Part shown: positions 18,526 to 27,542 of the stretch, one piece after another
Numbering within the stretch: the first letter of the stretch is position 1
Layout: the number at the start of each line of letters is the position of its first letter
From: Thiomonas delicata
Lineage (GTDB): Bacteria > Pseudomonadota > Gammaproteobacteria > Burkholderiales > Burkholderiaceae_C
Assembly: GCF_900088825.1 (NCBI RefSeq)
Contig: NZ_LT592171.1
Coordinates: 1,689,187-1,753,186, forward strand
Direction: 5' to 3'
DNA: 64,000 nucleotides
Notes under the pieces: model-generated
Seen by the model: only the letters and a program-made list of their open reading frames with translations
Told to the model about the DNA's origin: nothing
Databases searched by the model: none
Translations under genes and position numbers: made by a program

Positions 18526-19194
18526 ATGCCCAAACCCAACCCCGACGCCCAACTTCCGCTGATTCCCCGCATCCTTTTCATGAGCCGGTGGCTGCAGCTG
18601 CCGCTGTATGTCGGCCTCATTCTCGCCCAGGGCGTCTACGTCTATCACTTCTGGGTCGAATTGGCCGATCTCGTCGGCGCCGCGTTCGGCCACCAGGCCG
18701 CGCTCCAGCACCTGCTCGACGCGGTGGCGGTGCGCAACCCCGTTCCATCCGATGCCGCCGCCACCGCGGCAGCGGCCGCGCATGGCGGCATGCCCAAGCT
18801 GACCGAAACCACCATCATGCTGGTCGTGCTCGGGCTCATCGACGTGGTGATGATCTCGAACCTGCTGATCATGGTGATTGTCGGCGGCTACGAAACCTTC
18901 GTGTCGCGCATGTATCTGGAAGGCCATCCGGACCATCCGGAATGGCTGTCGCACGTGAATGCCTCGGTACTCAAGGTGAAGCTGGCGATGGCCATCATCG
19001 GCATCTCGTCGATCCACTTGCTGCGCACCTTCATCAACGCCGACGCCTACAGCACCAAGGCGCTGGTGGCGCAAACCGCCATCCACCTCACCTTCCTGTT
19101 GTCGGCGCTGGCCATCGCCTACACCGACCGTCTGATGAGCCGCACCATCCACGACAACCAGTCGGCCCAGGAGCCCGATAGCGCGGGGCACTAG
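18526..19194 (+). CDS. YqhA / UPF0114-family inner-membrane protein
   Basis: A 222-residue membrane protein of the YqhA (TIGR00645/UPF0114) family. About four membrane segments are visible (for example LQLPLYVGLILAQGVYVYHF near the N-terminus and TIMLVVLGLIDVVMISNLLI in the middle). VGGYETFVSRM and the segment HPEWLSHVNASVLKVKLA are family hallmarks. The frame is open upstream for 70 codons, but the ATG at 18526 fits the family N-terminus. Biochemical role is unknown. The Ala-rich loop near residues 75-90 is longer than in most relatives. Confidence 0.8.
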   Translation: MPKPNPDAQLPLIPRILFMSRWLQLPLYVGLILAQGVYVYHFWVELADLVGAAFGHQAALQHLLDAVAVRNPVPSDAAATAAAAAHGGMPKLTETTIMLVVLGLIDVVMISNLLIMVIVGGYETFVSRMYLEGHPDHPEWLSHVNASVLKVKLAMAIIGISSIHLLRTFINADAYSTKALVAQTAIHLTFLLSALAIAYTDRLMSRTIHDNQSAQEPDSAGH

Positions 19195-19269
19195 GGGCGG
19201 GGCGGGATGGTCGGCTCTAAGATTCGGGGCAGACCAGAACCATCCCAGAATCCTCCCGGAGACCGCCCC

Positions 19270-20799
19270 ATGACCATGACCGTGATACGCCAGGCCGACC
19301 TGGTGGAAAGCATCGCCGCGGCGCTGCAGTTCATCAGCTACTACCACCCGGCCGACTACATCGCCCACCTCGCCCAAGCCTACACACGCGAACAAAGCGC
19401 CGCCGCCAAGGACGCGATTGCGCAGATCCTCACCAACAGCCGCATGTGCGCCGAAGGCAAACGGCCCATCTGCCAGGACACCGGCATCGTCAATGTGTTT
19501 CTGCAGGTCGGCATGGGCGTGCGCTTCGAGGACCTGACCGGAACCCTGCAAGACGCCGTGGACGAGGGCGTGCGCCAGGGCTACCTCAACCACGACAACA
19601 AGCTGCGCGCCTCCGTTCTCGCCGACCCGCTGTTCGAGCGCAAGAACACGCGCGACAACACCCCCAGCGTGCTGCACGTGGAACTGGTTCCCGGCAACCG
19701 GCTCGACGTCACGGTGGCCGCCAAGGGCGGCGGCTCGGAGGCCAAGTCCAAGTTCGCCATGCTCAACCCGTCCGACAACCTGGTGGACTGGGTGCTGCAG
19801 ACCGTGCCGACCATGGGCGCCGGCTGGTGCCCGCCAGGCATGCTGGGCATCGGCATCGGCGGCACGGCCGAGAAGGCCATGCTGCTGGCCAAGCAGGCCC
19901 TGATGGACGACATCGACATGAGCGCACTGCTCACCCGCGGCCCGCGCGACAAATACGAGGAGTTGCGCATCGAGCTGTACGAGAAGGTCAACGCTCTGGG
20001 CATCGGCGCGCAAGGCCTGGGCGGGCTGACCACGGTGCTGGACGTGAAAATCAAGTCCTGGCCTTGCCACGCCGCCAATCTGCCGGTCGCGATGATTCCC
20101 AACTGCGCCGCCACCCGCCATGCCCATTTCGTGATGGACGGCCAGGGCCCGGTCTACCTGGATCCGCCCAGCCTGGATCTGTGGCCCGACGTGCATTGGG
20201 CGCCGGATGAACACAAGAGCCGCCGCGTCGATCTCGACGCACTGACGCCCGCCGACGTGGCGTCCTGGAAACCGGGCGAAACCCTGCTGCTGTCGGGCAA
20301 GCTGCTGACCGGGCGCGACGCCGCGCACAAGCGCATCGCCGACATCCTGGCGCGCGGCGAACAGCTGCCGGTGGACTTCACCAACCGCGTCATCTACTAC
20401 GTCGGCCCGGTCGATCCGGTGCGTGACGAAGTGGTCGGCCCCGCCGGCCCGACCACCGCCACCCGCATGGACAAGTTCACCGAAACCATGCTGGGCAAGA
20501 CCGGCCTCATCGCGATGATCGGCAAGGCCGAACGCGGACCCGCCGCCATCGAGGCCATCCGCAGGCACAAGAGCGCCTATCTCATGGCCGTGGGCGGCGC
20601 CGCCTATCTCGTGGCCAAGGCCATCAAGGCCGCGCGCGTGCTGGCGTTCGAGGACCTCGGCATGGAGGCCATCTACGAATTCGAAGTCAAGGACATGCCG
20701 GTCACCGTCGCGGTCGATGCGCAGGGCACTTCGGTCCACAACACCGGACCGGCCGAATGGCGCGCGCGCATCGGCAAGTTCCCGGTGGTCACGGCCTGA
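19270..20799 (+). CDS. Class I (iron-sulfur) fumarate hydratase
   Basis: A 509-residue [4Fe-4S] fumarase of the single-chain FumA/FumB type, interconverting fumarate and malate in the TCA cycle. The N-terminal alpha region contains the cluster-binding motif RPICQDTGIVN; the C-terminal beta region includes KGAKGxx-like segments such as GPTTATRMDKFTETML. The ATG at 19270 is preferred; an upstream in-frame start at 19207 would add a non-homologous leader. Its stop overlaps the murI start (TGATG). Confidence 0.92.
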   Translation: MTMTVIRQADLVESIAAALQFISYYHPADYIAHLAQAYTREQSAAAKDAIAQILTNSRMCAEGKRPICQDTGIVNVFLQVGMGVRFEDLTGTLQDAVDEGVRQGYLNHDNKLRASVLADPLFERKNTRDNTPSVLHVELVPGNRLDVTVAAKGGGSEAKSKFAMLNPSDNLVDWVLQTVPTMGAGWCPPGMLGIGIGGTAEKAMLLAKQALMDDIDMSALLTRGPRDKYEELRIELYEKVNALGIGAQGLGGLTTVLDVKIKSWPCHAANLPVAMIPNCAATRHAHFVMDGQGPVYLDPPSLDLWPDVHWAPDEHKSRRVDLDALTPADVASWKPGETLLLSGKLLTGRDAAHKRIADILARGEQLPVDFTNRVIYYVGPVDPVRDEVVGPAGPTTATRMDKFTETMLGKTGLIAMIGKAERGPAAIEAIRRHKSAYLMAVGGAAYLVAKAIKAARVLAFEDLGMEAIYEFEVKDMPVTVAVDAQGTSVHNTGPAEWRARIGKFPVVTA

Positions 20800-21656
20800 T
20801 GCACCAACGCGCATCGGCGCCGGACATGATGCCGCCGCCGGCCTGCTGCGTCGGCGTGTTCGATTCGGGCGTGGGCGGCCTCACCGTACTGACCGCCCTA
20901 CGGCGGCGCCTGCCGCACACGCGCCTGCTCTACGCCGCCGACTCGGCCTACGCCCCCTATGGCGAGCGCGACGCATCCTATGTGATCGACCGCAGCCGAC
21001 GCCTCGCGCAATTCCTGCTGTCGCAGGGCGCGCAAGCCATCGTCGTGGCCTGCAACACGGCAACGGCGCTGGCCATCGCCGAGTTGAGGCGGCAATGGCC
21101 GCTGATCCCCTTCGTCGGCATCGAACCCGCCATCAAGCCCGCGCTGGCGGCATCGGCAGGCAGGCCCGTCGGCGTGCTGGCCACCCCGGCCACCTTGTCC
21201 AGCGCCAAGTTCCAAGCCCTGGTTCTGTCGCTGAACCCGCAAGGCGATCTGCTCCTGCAGCCCTGCCCAGGCTTGGCCGAAGCCATCGAAACCCTGGGCC
21301 CTGACGCGCCCGGGACGCGAGGCCTGATCGCGCGCTTTTGCGCTCCCCTGCGCGAAGCCGGGTGTTCCACCGTCGTGCTCGGCTGCACCCACTACCCCCT
21401 CGTCGCCGAGGCCATACGCGAAGCGCTCGGAGCAGCCGGTGCCGGGGCCTGTTTGCTTGACCCTGCGGATGCCGTCGCGGCGCAAACCGGAAGAATCGTT
21501 GCGAGCCTGCAAACGCCGGCGGCCCGGCGCGACGCGCAGCAGGGTCCCGAACTGATCGCCTGGACCAACGGCCAGCCGGCCGCGCTGCGGCGCGTCGCCG
21601 CGGCCTGTGGCCTGGACGGCATGCCGGTGCGCACGCTCCCCGCAATGCTTGAATAG
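20799..21656 (+). CDS. murI: Glutamate racemase
   Basis: A 285-residue cytoplasmic racemase making D-glutamate for peptidoglycan. The family opening VGVFDSGVGGLTV is at residues 18-30; the two catalytic cysteines are Cys85 (VACNTATA) and Cys196 (GCTHYPL). The ATG overlaps the fumarase stop by one base, which indicates translational coupling; start codons some codons further in are also possible because the first 16 residues are not conserved. Confidence 0.93.
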   Translation: MHQRASAPDMMPPPACCVGVFDSGVGGLTVLTALRRRLPHTRLLYAADSAYAPYGERDASYVIDRSRRLAQFLLSQGAQAIVVACNTATALAIAELRRQWPLIPFVGIEPAIKPALAASAGRPVGVLATPATLSSAKFQALVLSLNPQGDLLLQPCPGLAEAIETLGPDAPGTRGLIARFCAPLREAGCSTVVLGCTHYPLVAEAIREALGAAGAGACLLDPADAVAAQTGRIVASLQTPAARRDAQQGPELIAWTNGQPAALRRVAAACGLDGMPVRTLPAMLE

Positions 21657-21835
21657 GCGCCCGAACACCCGCCCCTTGCGCCCGAAGCTGATGGACAATT
21701 CGCGTCGATGGACGTCCCGTGTTGCGGCGGATGCCGCTTGCCGAAACCCGGGAGGCCGACCTACCCGGCCGCCCAAGGCCGGTGAAATTCGCCCCATCGT
21801 GAAAAACAAAAATCAACTGTCGTTGGAACACCGCC

Positions 21836-24118
21836 GTGCTTCCCAACCAACTCGCTAAACAGGGCCGCTCCACACTGGAGGAAGAACAGTGCCGCATGTT
21901 GCACGCGGCCACCCCCGTTTCGGCGCTCACCAACCTGGGCACCGGGGGCATCGCGATATGGGTGCTGCGGGAAGCTGTCCCCCCTGTGGGTTTGTCGATC
22001 TGGGCCCTGTGGTTGGTGCTCGTGCATGGGACGCGCCTCGGACTTTGGGCATGGAGCCGCGATTCGCACCACGCGGCCAGGCGTGCCGCTTGGCTGCGGG
22101 GCGGCGTCTTCCTGTCAGGATCGGTGTGGGGTGCGCTTTGCGTCTTCTTCTTTCCGGCCGATTTGCTGCAACAAGCCATTCTGGCCTTTTTCATCGCGGG
22201 AGTGAGCGGTGCCGCCGTGGTCGGGCTGGCGTTTGATCGTCGGGCCGCATTGTTTTTCGTCTGGCCGGCCCTTGTGCCCCTGATGGTCCGCCTGTGGCTG
22301 CAGGGCAGCGCGATGGCGCACGACATGAGTGTGATGGCGGGCATCGATCTGCTGTACCTCAGCGCAGCAGCCCAGAGAGGGCAACGTCAGTTTGCTCAAT
22401 GGCTAAGCTGGCGCAATCAGGCCTTTCAAGGGATCGACCAGTTGGCCCAGCAGGCCCGAGGCCTGGAGCGTCTGGCGCGCTTCAACGCCTTGCTTGCGCA
22501 GGCCAACCAAATGGGCTCCACGGTGAATCAGCCCAACGCTTTGTATGAGGCCGTCTGTCACGCCGCCGTCACGAGCGGTGCGCTGAAGCGCGCATGGATT
22601 GGACGGCCGGATCCCACCACAGGGAGGTTCGACATTCTGGCCCTGGCGGGAGCCGCCGGGGATTGGGACGGTGCGCGAATCTCCTGCCGGGCGGACGACC
22701 CGGCGGGCACGGATCCGACCGGAAGGGCCTGGCGCGACGACCAGGCCATTTTTGTGGCGGAATCCCCGTCCGGCGAGCCCACGCACGCATCGTCTGAACC
22801 GGGCCGTCGCTACGCACTCGGGCCATTCGCCGCCTTGCCCGTCCACGCGCAGGACCAGGTCGTCGCGGTGTTGTCCGTGTACTTCGACGAGGACGAGGCA
22901 CTGGACGCCGGCACACGCGAAATGTTGATGAATCTGGTGGCGAGCATCGAGCGCGGCCTGCAGGCCATCTGGCAGCGCCACCGGATCGCCAGCCTGCAAA
23001 AACTCTACCAGGCCTTGATGAGCGAAGGCGATGTGGTGCTTCGGGCGCGCAGTGCAGCCGAGATGCTCCTGAAAACCTGCGAGCGGCTGACTGAAGATAC
23101 CCAGTTCCATGCGGCGTGGGTCGCACGCCCCGATGCACAGGGCCACATCGAAGTGATTGCGCGCGCCGGCAGCGGGGCCGAACAGTTGGACAATCTGGAC
23201 ATCAACATCCACGATGAGAACAAGTCCCCGCTGGTGATTCGCGTCTTGTCCGGCGAGGGTACGGTGTACCGCAACGATCTGCTTGGGGACCCGAATCTCC
23301 AGCCCTGGTTTTCCTCCATGGCCAGATACGCATGGCATGCCGCGCTGGCCACAGCCGTGCGGCGCGGGGGCGCGATCTGGGCCGTTCTGGTGTTTGTCTC
23401 CCCACAGCGCGATGCGTTCGATGACCAGACAATCGCGCTTTGCCAGCGCATCGCGGAACTGCTGGGCCACGGGCTCGACGAGCTCGATGTGAAGGAGCGC
23501 CTGCGCAAGCTGCAACGCGAAGAATCGCACCGCGCCCGGCATGACCCGCTGACCCATCTTCCCAATCGCTACGCGCTCGAACAATACCTGCCGACCGCCA
23601 TGGCGAGGGCACGAGACCAGCGGTGGGTCCTGGCGGTTGGCATGATCGACCTGGACAATTTCAAACCCGTCAACGACACCTGGGGCCATGACGCCGGTGA
23701 CCGGCTGCTGCAGGAGTTAGCCAGGCGTCTTCACGCCCGCGTCCGCGAGACGGATTTTCTGGCGCGGCTGGGCGGCGACGAATTCGTCGTGGTGATCGAG
23801 CAGATCGACGAGTTACGGGCACTGCATCAACTTGGCGAGATATTCCATCGTCTGCACCAAGCGGTGGAATCGCCCATCGAGATCGCTCCGGGGACGAAGG
23901 TGGAAATCAACATGACCATGGGTCTGGCCTTGTATCCGCGCGATGCCGAAGACTCCGAGGCCCTCATCCGTCAAGCCGACGCGGCCATGTATGAGGCCAA
24001 GCTCCACAAGCTTGATCGGCCCACATGGTGGCAATTGCGCACCCCCAGCGCACCCCCGCCAGCACCCGGGGACGGACACGATCCGGGCGCTCAGGCGACG
24101 CAGCCCGGCGCATCCTGA
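21836..24118 (+). CDS. Membrane-associated GAF-GGDEF diguanylate cyclase
   Basis: A 760-residue signalling protein. Residues about 30-160 hold several membrane segments (for example AILAFFIAGVSGAAVVGLAF). Two GAF-like sensor stretches follow (about 200-370 and 385-560), and a C-terminal GGDEF domain has an intact RLGGDEF active site at 644-650. RETD at 637-640, exactly five residues before GGDEF, is a canonical I-site, so product inhibition by c-di-GMP is expected. No EAL domain follows. The GTG at 21836 is used as start. It is convergent with the FtsH-like gene. Confidence 0.88.
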   Translation: MLPNQLAKQGRSTLEEEQCRMLHAATPVSALTNLGTGGIAIWVLREAVPPVGLSIWALWLVLVHGTRLGLWAWSRDSHHAARRAAWLRGGVFLSGSVWGALCVFFFPADLLQQAILAFFIAGVSGAAVVGLAFDRRAALFFVWPALVPLMVRLWLQGSAMAHDMSVMAGIDLLYLSAAAQRGQRQFAQWLSWRNQAFQGIDQLAQQARGLERLARFNALLAQANQMGSTVNQPNALYEAVCHAAVTSGALKRAWIGRPDPTTGRFDILALAGAAGDWDGARISCRADDPAGTDPTGRAWRDDQAIFVAESPSGEPTHASSEPGRRYALGPFAALPVHAQDQVVAVLSVYFDEDEALDAGTREMLMNLVASIERGLQAIWQRHRIASLQKLYQALMSEGDVVLRARSAAEMLLKTCERLTEDTQFHAAWVARPDAQGHIEVIARAGSGAEQLDNLDINIHDENKSPLVIRVLSGEGTVYRNDLLGDPNLQPWFSSMARYAWHAALATAVRRGGAIWAVLVFVSPQRDAFDDQTIALCQRIAELLGHGLDELDVKERLRKLQREESHRARHDPLTHLPNRYALEQYLPTAMARARDQRWVLAVGMIDLDNFKPVNDTWGHDAGDRLLQELARRLHARVRETDFLARLGGDEFVVVIEQIDELRALHQLGEIFHRLHQAVESPIEIAPGTKVEINMTMGLALYPRDAEDSEALIRQADAAMYEAKLHKLDRPTWWQLRTPSAPPPAPGDGHDPGAQATQPGAS

Positions 24119-24135
24119 TCTGCGGCGATCGTTTC

Positions 24136-26043
24136 CTAAGTCGCTGCCGCCTGTCCCGTGCCATCCAGCAGCGCCTTGAGTTCGGTGTCGTTCAGGGTTT
24201 CGTTCTGCAGCAACTGCCGCGCGCCCTGCTCCAGGACCGCGCGTTTTTCCTGCAGGATGGCCTCGGCGCGGGCGAAGGCGGCATTCACCAGTTCGCGCAC
24301 GGCGCAATCGATCTCGCGCGCGGTCTGCTCGCTGTATTCGCGCGGCTGCGGCATCACCGGCCCGCCCAGCATGGATTGCGGTGCGGATTCCAGCGCCATC
24401 TGCCCCAGCTTCTCGACCATGGCGTAGCGCGTGACCATGCTGCGGGCGATGTCGGTGACCTTGACCAGATCGTCGGCGGCGCCGGTGGACCAGTGGCCGT
24501 AGACGAGATGCTCGGCGGCACGCCCGCCCATCAGCACGGCCATCTTGTTCTCCAGTTCCGCGCGGGTCATGAGATAGCGGTCTTCGGTGGGCCGCTGGAT
24601 GGTGTAGCCCAGCGCACCCACGCCGCGCGGAATGATGGACACCTTGTGCACCACGTCGGTGCCGGGCAGGCTCATGGCCACCAGGGCGTGGCCCATTTCG
24701 TGGTGGGCGATGATGTCGCGCTCCTTCGGGTTGAGCAGGCGGTTCTTCTTCTCCAGCCCGGCGACGATGCGTTCCACCGCGCGCGTGAAGTGCGCGGGCG
24801 TCACGGCCTGGGCGCTTTCGCGCGTGGCCAGCAAGGCGGCTTCGTTGACCAGGTTGGCCAGGTCGGCGCCCGAAAAGCCCGGCGTGAGCGCGGCGATCTG
24901 CTCCAGGTCCACCGAGGCGTCGAGCCGGATCTTGCGCACGTGCACGCGCAGGATCTGCACGCGGCCGAGCTTGTCGGGCCGGTCGACCAGCACCTGACGG
25001 TCGAAGCGGCCGGCGCGCAGCAGAGCCGGGTCGAGAATTTCAGGGCGGTTGGTGGCGGCGAGAATGACCAGGCCCGAGGCTGAATCGAAGCCGTCGAGCT
25101 CGACCAGCAACTGGTTGAGGGTCTGCTCCTTCTCGTCGTGGCCGCCGCCGAAGGGCGAGGCCCCGCGGGCGCGGCCCAGGGCGTCGAGCTCGTCGATGAA
25201 GATGATGGCCGGGGCCTTGTCCCGCGCCTGCTCGAACAAGTCGCGCACCCGCGCGGCGCCGACGCCGACGAACATTTCGACGAATTCCGAGCCGCTGATG
25301 GAGAAGAACGGCACGCCGGCCTCTCCGGCCACGGCCCGCGCCAGCAGGGTCTTGCCAGTGCCGGGCGGCCCCACCAGCAGGATGCCCTTCGGCAGGCGCG
25401 CGCCCAGGCGGCTGTGGTCGACCGGATTTTTCAGGAAATCGACCACCTCCTTGAGTTCGGCCTTGGCCTCGTCCACGCCCGCCACGTCGTCGTAGCTCAC
25501 GCCGGTGCTGCTTTCCATGTACACCTTGGCGCGGCTCTTGCCGATGGACATGAACCCGCCCATGCCCATGCCGCCCTGTTTGTCGGCGAACCTGCGCACC
25601 ATGAAGAACCACACGCCGAAAAACACCAGCGCCGGCAGCACCCAGGACAGGATGTTGCCCAGCCAGGTGTTCTGGTAGGCCTGCGAATACGTCACGCCGT
25701 AACGCTGCAGCTGGCCGGCCAGCTGCGGATCGACGCGCACCGCGACCACGAGCTTCTTGCCGTTCGCCGCGGGGCTCTTGAGCGTGCCGGTGATGGTCTG
25801 TTCGCCCACCACCACGTCCTGGATCTTGCCCTGTTGCAAGTACGTTTCGAACTGGCTGTAAGGCACGGTCTGCACGTTCTGGTAGGACGACCACAGGCTT
25901 TGCAGCCAGAACAGGGTGACGAGGGCGATGAGCCAGTAGCCCAGATGGACGCGCGACTTGGGGTCGAGCACGGGAAACTTGCCGGCACCGCGGCCGGTGG
26001 CGTTGGATGGGGGCGTCGGCCCCTGTGGCTTGCCGTTCGGCAT
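24136..26043 (-). CDS. FtsH-type membrane AAA protease (paralogue style)
   Basis: A 635-residue membrane-bound ATP-dependent zinc metalloprotease. It has an N-terminal membrane helix (about 33-52), a periplasmic domain, a second helix (about 132-149), Walker A GPPGTGKT (225-232), Walker [10 protein letters not shown] (280-288) and HEMGH (448-452) as the zinc site. Sequence details differ from the core FtsH: HEMGH replaces HEAGH, and STGAADDL replaces the usual STGASNDL. The N-terminal Pro-rich extension is also unlike core FtsH. It lies downstream of the oxidase assembly genes, so quality control of the oxidase is possible but not shown. Confidence 0.88.
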   Translation of the reverse strand: MPNGKPQGPTPPSNATGRGAGKFPVLDPKSRVHLGYWLIALVTLFWLQSLWSSYQNVQTVPYSQFETYLQQGKIQDVVVGEQTITGTLKSPAANGKKLVVAVRVDPQLAGQLQRYGVTYSQAYQNTWLGNILSWVLPALVFFGVWFFMVRRFADKQGGMGMGGFMSIGKSRAKVYMESSTGVSYDDVAGVDEAKAELKEVVDFLKNPVDHSRLGARLPKGILLVGPPGTGKTLLARAVAGEAGVPFFSISGSEFVEMFVGVGAARVRDLFEQARDKAPAIIFIDELDALGRARGASPFGGGHDEKEQTLNQLLVELDGFDSASGLVILAATNRPEILDPALLRAGRFDRQVLVDRPDKLGRVQILRVHVRKIRLDASVDLEQIAALTPGFSGADLANLVNEAALLATRESAQAVTPAHFTRAVERIVAGLEKKNRLLNPKERDIIAHHEMGHALVAMSLPGTDVVHKVSIIPRGVGALGYTIQRPTEDRYLMTRAELENKMAVLMGGRAAEHLVYGHWSTGAADDLVKVTDIARSMVTRYAMVEKLGQMALESAPQSMLGGPVMPQPREYSEQTAREIDCAVRELVNAAFARAEAILQEKRAVLEQGARQLLQNETLNDTELKALLDGTGQAAAT

Positions 26044-26139
26044 GGTCTTGCTCCCGATGAACTCCAGGCTCCGGAGAATAAGCGCCGGCGATGAATCTTC
26101 AAGAGGGTACGCGCCTGGCGAGCGCAGACCCGGACGGCG

Positions 26140-26880
26140 TCAAGATTCGTCCTGGCCTTCGCCGCCCGGCATGATGAGGAGCCAGGCGCTGCGAAGTTGC
26201 AGCGGCAGGCCGGCGACCAGCATCACCAGGCCGGCGTAGTGCTGGTCGTCCAGCGGACTCAGGTTCCAGATGCACAGCACATCCAGGTAGGGCGTGTAGA
26301 GCACATGGCCGCTCCACACCCACACCGCGGCGATCACCATCATCGGCAAGCCGAGCGCCCAGCCGTAGATGCCGGCCACCCAGCGCCGGGTGATGGCGCG
26401 GCTGCCGTCCAGCAACTGCGCCCAGGCCATCAGCCCGGCCAGCATGACCAGCAGGCCGATGGGCGCGCTGAACAGCGCGTCGGCCAGCGCGGTGTTGAAC
26501 ACCCCGGGCAGGTTCGCGCCCAGCGTGAGCAGCACGAAGACGGCGAAGGTCACCCAGGGATCGAGCAGCCAAGCCGCCCAGACGCGGTTGCGCCCCTGAT
26601 GCCAGGCGGTTCGCGCCGAAAGCGGAAATCCCAGCAACAACAGCGGCGACACCACCTGGCCCAGGGCCATCAGGGCCACGGTGTAGCCCGTCATCGAAGC
26701 CAGCGGGTTGTTCAGTCCCCAGGCGGCCAGCAGCGTGAACACACAACCGGAGGCGAACACGGCCCAGCGCCAAGGCGCCCAGCGCCGGCGCCAGGCCGAC
26801 AGCGCGTAGGCGGCGGCGGCCACGGCGACCGCGGCGAACCAGCCGCCCCAGGCGGCAAGCGGCCAGGTTTGCCCTGTCAT
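26140..26880 (-). CDS. CtaG-type cytochrome c oxidase assembly protein (Caa3_CtaG)
   Basis: A 246-residue polytopic membrane protein of the bacterial CtaG_caa3 family (different from the Cox11-type CtaG). About seven hydrophobic segments are visible, with family features such as SPLLLLGFPLS, LDPWVTFAVF and NLSPLDDQHYAGLVM. It is thought to help copper or haem insertion into caa3/ba3-type oxidases. Its ATG overlaps the SCO stop codon (ATGA), and the gene ends the oxidase operon. Confidence 0.8.
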   Translation of the reverse strand: MTGQTWPLAAWGGWFAAVAVAAAAYALSAWRRRWAPWRWAVFASGCVFTLLAAWGLNNPLASMTGYTVALMALGQVVSPLLLLGFPLSARTAWHQGRNRVWAAWLLDPWVTFAVFVLLTLGANLPGVFNTALADALFSAPIGLLVMLAGLMAWAQLLDGSRAITRRWVAGIYGWALGLPMMVIAAVWVWSGHVLYTPYLDVLCIWNLSPLDDQHYAGLVMLVAGLPLQLRSAWLLIMPGGEGQDES

Positions 26881-27542
26881 GGATGAGCCAGCACGGCGCG
26901 CAGGTCCGCGGGCAGCCAGGCCGGATCGGTGAGCTGGCCGTAACCGTAGCGTGCGCGCAATCGGCCCCTGGGTCCGACCAGGGTGACCGCGGCGGTGTGG
27001 TCGATCCAATAGCCGCCGTCGGACGTGTCGACGCGCCGCCATGTGACGCCCCATTGCCGTGCGGCGCGCGCCACCTCCGGCAGCGGGCCTCGCAGCCCGA
27101 TGACACCGGGCATAAAGGCGTCCAGATAGGCCCGCAGCACGCCGGGCGTGTCGCGCGCCGGGTCCAGGCTGACGAACACGACACGCACCTCGCTGCGCAG
27201 CGGACCGAGGCGGTCGAGGGCGCGGGCCAGCGCCGACAGGGTCAGCGGGCAGACATCGGGGCAGTGCGTGTAGCCGAAGAACACCAGCACCGCCCGCCCC
27301 CGCTCGGCCTTCCAGTCGAAAGGCCGGCCCTGGGTATCGCTGAGGCCTTTGAAGGCCGGGGCGGGCCGGGACGGCAGCGGCGTGCCGTGCAGCGACGCCC
27401 GCGGCTGCTGCAGGCGCGACCAGCCGTCGAGCGCGGCGATGAGCAGCAGCGAGACGATCGCGGCGCGCCGCGCCGAGCCGCGCCAGCCCGACGCCGCGCC
27501 ACCGCCAAGGGGCTGACGCGACGAGGCGTCAGCCCGGATCAC
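26877..27542 (-). CDS. SCO1/SenC-family copper chaperone
   Basis: A 221-residue thioredoxin-fold protein with one N-terminal membrane anchor (about 28-40) and a periplasmic domain. The copper ligands are Cys94 and Cys98 (CPDVCP) and His182 (DHTAAV). SCO proteins deliver copper to the CuA site of oxidase subunit II, consistent with the neighbouring CuA gene. The GTG at 27542 overlaps the subunit I stop (GTGA); an upstream start would sit inside that gene. Confidence 0.9.
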   Translation of the reverse strand: MIRADASSRQPLGGGAASGWRGSARRAAIVSLLLIAALDGWSRLQQPRASLHGTPLPSRPAPAFKGLSDTQGRPFDWKAERGRAVLVFFGYTHCPDVCPLTLSALARALDRLGPLRSEVRVVFVSLDPARDTPGVLRAYLDAFMPGVIGLRGPLPEVARAARQWGVTWRRVDTSDGGYWIDHTAAVTLVGPRGRLRARYGYGQLTDPAWLPADLRAVLAHP

